Origin: Pedobacter polaris
Lineage (GTDB): Bacteria > Bacteroidota > Bacteroidia > Sphingobacteriales > Sphingobacteriaceae
NCBI RefSeq assembly: GCF_005116505.1
Contig: NZ_SWBR01000001.1
Coordinates: 186,001 to 250,000 of the forward strand
DNA: 64,000 bases
Direction of reading: 5' to 3'
Position numbers and translations under genes: made by a program. The stretch's first letter is position 1, and every line of letters begins with the position of its first letter. The notes beneath the pieces are model-generated. The model was not told the origin of the DNA and searched no databases. It saw only the letters and a program-made list of their open reading frames with translations. Below are positions 63,316 through 64,000 of this stretch, piece after piece.

Positions 63316-64000
63316 ATGAAGAAATTATTCCTTTTGCTTTTATTGCCATTACAACTTTTCGCTCAAAAATTTACACCAGCAGAAATTGCAGCTTACGAAG
63401 CGCAAGCTAAAAAGGTAAATATTATAAGAGATAATTGGGGTATTCCACATGTGTATGGTAAAACTGATGCAGATGCTGTATTTGGCTTGTTATATGCACA
63501 ATGTGAAGACGACTTTAAACGTGTTGAATTAAATTACATTGAAAAATTAGGTCGGCTTTCAGAAATTAATGGAGAAAAAGATTTATTTAATGATTTACAA
63601 ATTAGATTATTAATTGATACCGCAGAAGCAAAAACTGATTACGCCAAAGCTCAACCTTGGATGAAGAAATTATTAGATGCGTATGCTGCCGGAATTAATT
63701 ATTATCTCTATAAAAACCCAAAAGTAAAGCCTGCTTTGCTAACAAGGTTTAAGCCTTGGTATGCACTATTATGGACAGATGGAAGTATTGGTGCGATCAA
63801 CACTGCAGATTTAACGATTGGAGAATTAAAGAAATTCTATACAGGCGACCACTCTCCTACGGCATATGTTCCAGTAATTAAAGACCAGCAAAGTGGCTCT
63901 AACGGTTTTGCATTTGCCCCAAGCATTACAGAATCTGGCAATGCTATTTTATATATCAATCCGCATACTACATTTTACTTTAGACCAGAGGTACAAATGC
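63316..64000 (+). CDS. Penicillin acylase family protein (3' truncated by window)
   Basis: The first 228 codons of an exported Ntn-hydrolase related to penicillin G acylase; the gene runs off the right edge. Signal peptide MKKLFLLLLLPLQLFAQ; then VNIIRDNWGIPHVYGKTDADAVFGLLYAQCEDDFKR, a strong acylase signature. The autocatalytic nucleophile is S195 in QQSGSNGFAFAPS, which becomes the first residue of the beta chain after removal of the spacer. Natural substrates may be acyl-homoserine lactones or other amides; I cannot tell. The 115 bases before it after the repeat show no clear promoter. Confidence 0.93.
   Translation, partial: MKKLFLLLLLPLQLFAQKFTPAEIAAYEAQAKKVNIIRDNWGIPHVYGKTDADAVFGLLYAQCEDDFKRVELNYIEKLGRLSEINGEKDLFNDLQIRLLIDTAEAKTDYAKAQPWMKKLLDAYAAGINYYLYKNPKVKPALLTRFKPWYALLWTDGSIGAINTADLTIGELKKFYTGDHSPTAYVPVIKDQQSGSNGFAFAPSITESGNAILYINPHTTFYFRPEVQM

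Noticed and set aside
1..64000. tRNA, rRNA, CRISPR, prophage, insertion sequence or defence system
   Set aside because: Reading all gaps and gene products, I saw no cloverleaf-like, repeat-spacer, transposase, integrase or nuclease-defence signature.

Overview
The window reads as chromosomal DNA of a Bacteroidota bacterium, most likely family Sphingobacteriaceae and close to Pedobacter. The support is low GC, a complete gldKLMN gliding/type IX secretion block, an alternative complex III operon fused to an aa3-type oxidase operon, a SusC/SusD pair under an ECF sigma/FecR pair, many Bacteroidota-only DUF families, and repeated TAnnTTTG promoter elements. I see no rRNA, tRNA, CRISPR array, phage or insertion sequence; this is mainly core chromosome with one nutrient-uptake locus.

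Layout. 1-2661 (+): 3' end of a class A penicillin-binding protein, then uvrC. 2728-7414 (-): gldK-gldL-gldM-gldN, the T9SS core. 7655-9410 (-): a DUF4271 membrane protein followed by a HemD-like protein. 9511-12964 (+): hemW, sterol desaturase family, short-chain dehydrogenase, fasciclin protein. 13162-17818: cupin-like protein, hexapeptide acetyltransferase, DUF5690 membrane protein, NTF2-like protein (-), PfkB kinase, DUF2809 protein. 18050-22957 (+): VWA protein plus AAA+ ATPase, metallophosphoesterase, UbiA-like membrane protein. 23060-27405 (-): S9 peptidase-like lipoprotein, histidine kinase and response regulator in one operon. 27636-30316 (+): TPR protein, DUF4286 protein, RfbC. 30402-32645 (-): OmpA-family protein, DUF2461, DUF983 and a small CxxC membrane protein. 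32873-33964 (-): unknown lipoprotein. 34237-43805 (-): ECF sigma, FecR, SusC, SusD, zinc metallohydrolase lipoprotein, DUF4302 lipoprotein. 43892-60441 (-): actABCDEF, ctaC, ctaD, ctaA, ctaB, two subunit III genes, subunit IV, SCO-like and DUF420. 60746-61726 (-): deoxyhypusine synthase homologue. 61961-64000 (+): BamA-like barrel and the 5' end of a penicillin acylase family gene.

How the genes work together. The largest unit is a respiratory supermodule: ActA-F takes electrons from menaquinol and passes them through c hemes to an aa3 oxidase (subunits I-IV), with heme A made by CtaA/CtaB and assembly factors at the distal end. A strong hairpin sits between ctaD and ctaA, and the SCO-like protein has lost its copper ligands. 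The SusCD locus has a complete ECF/anti-sigma/STN-TonB-receptor signalling chain and an HExxH lipoprotein, but no glycoside hydrolase, which points to uptake of something other than a typical glycan.

Most noteworthy: a cysteine-free SCO protein; an S9 peptidase whose catalytic His is replaced; two families of dispersed hairpin repeats, each with two copies in the window; word-like low-complexity leaders; and a set of apparently leaderless genes with TAnnTTTG four or five bases before ATG. I did not find a convincing wholly new multi-gene system.
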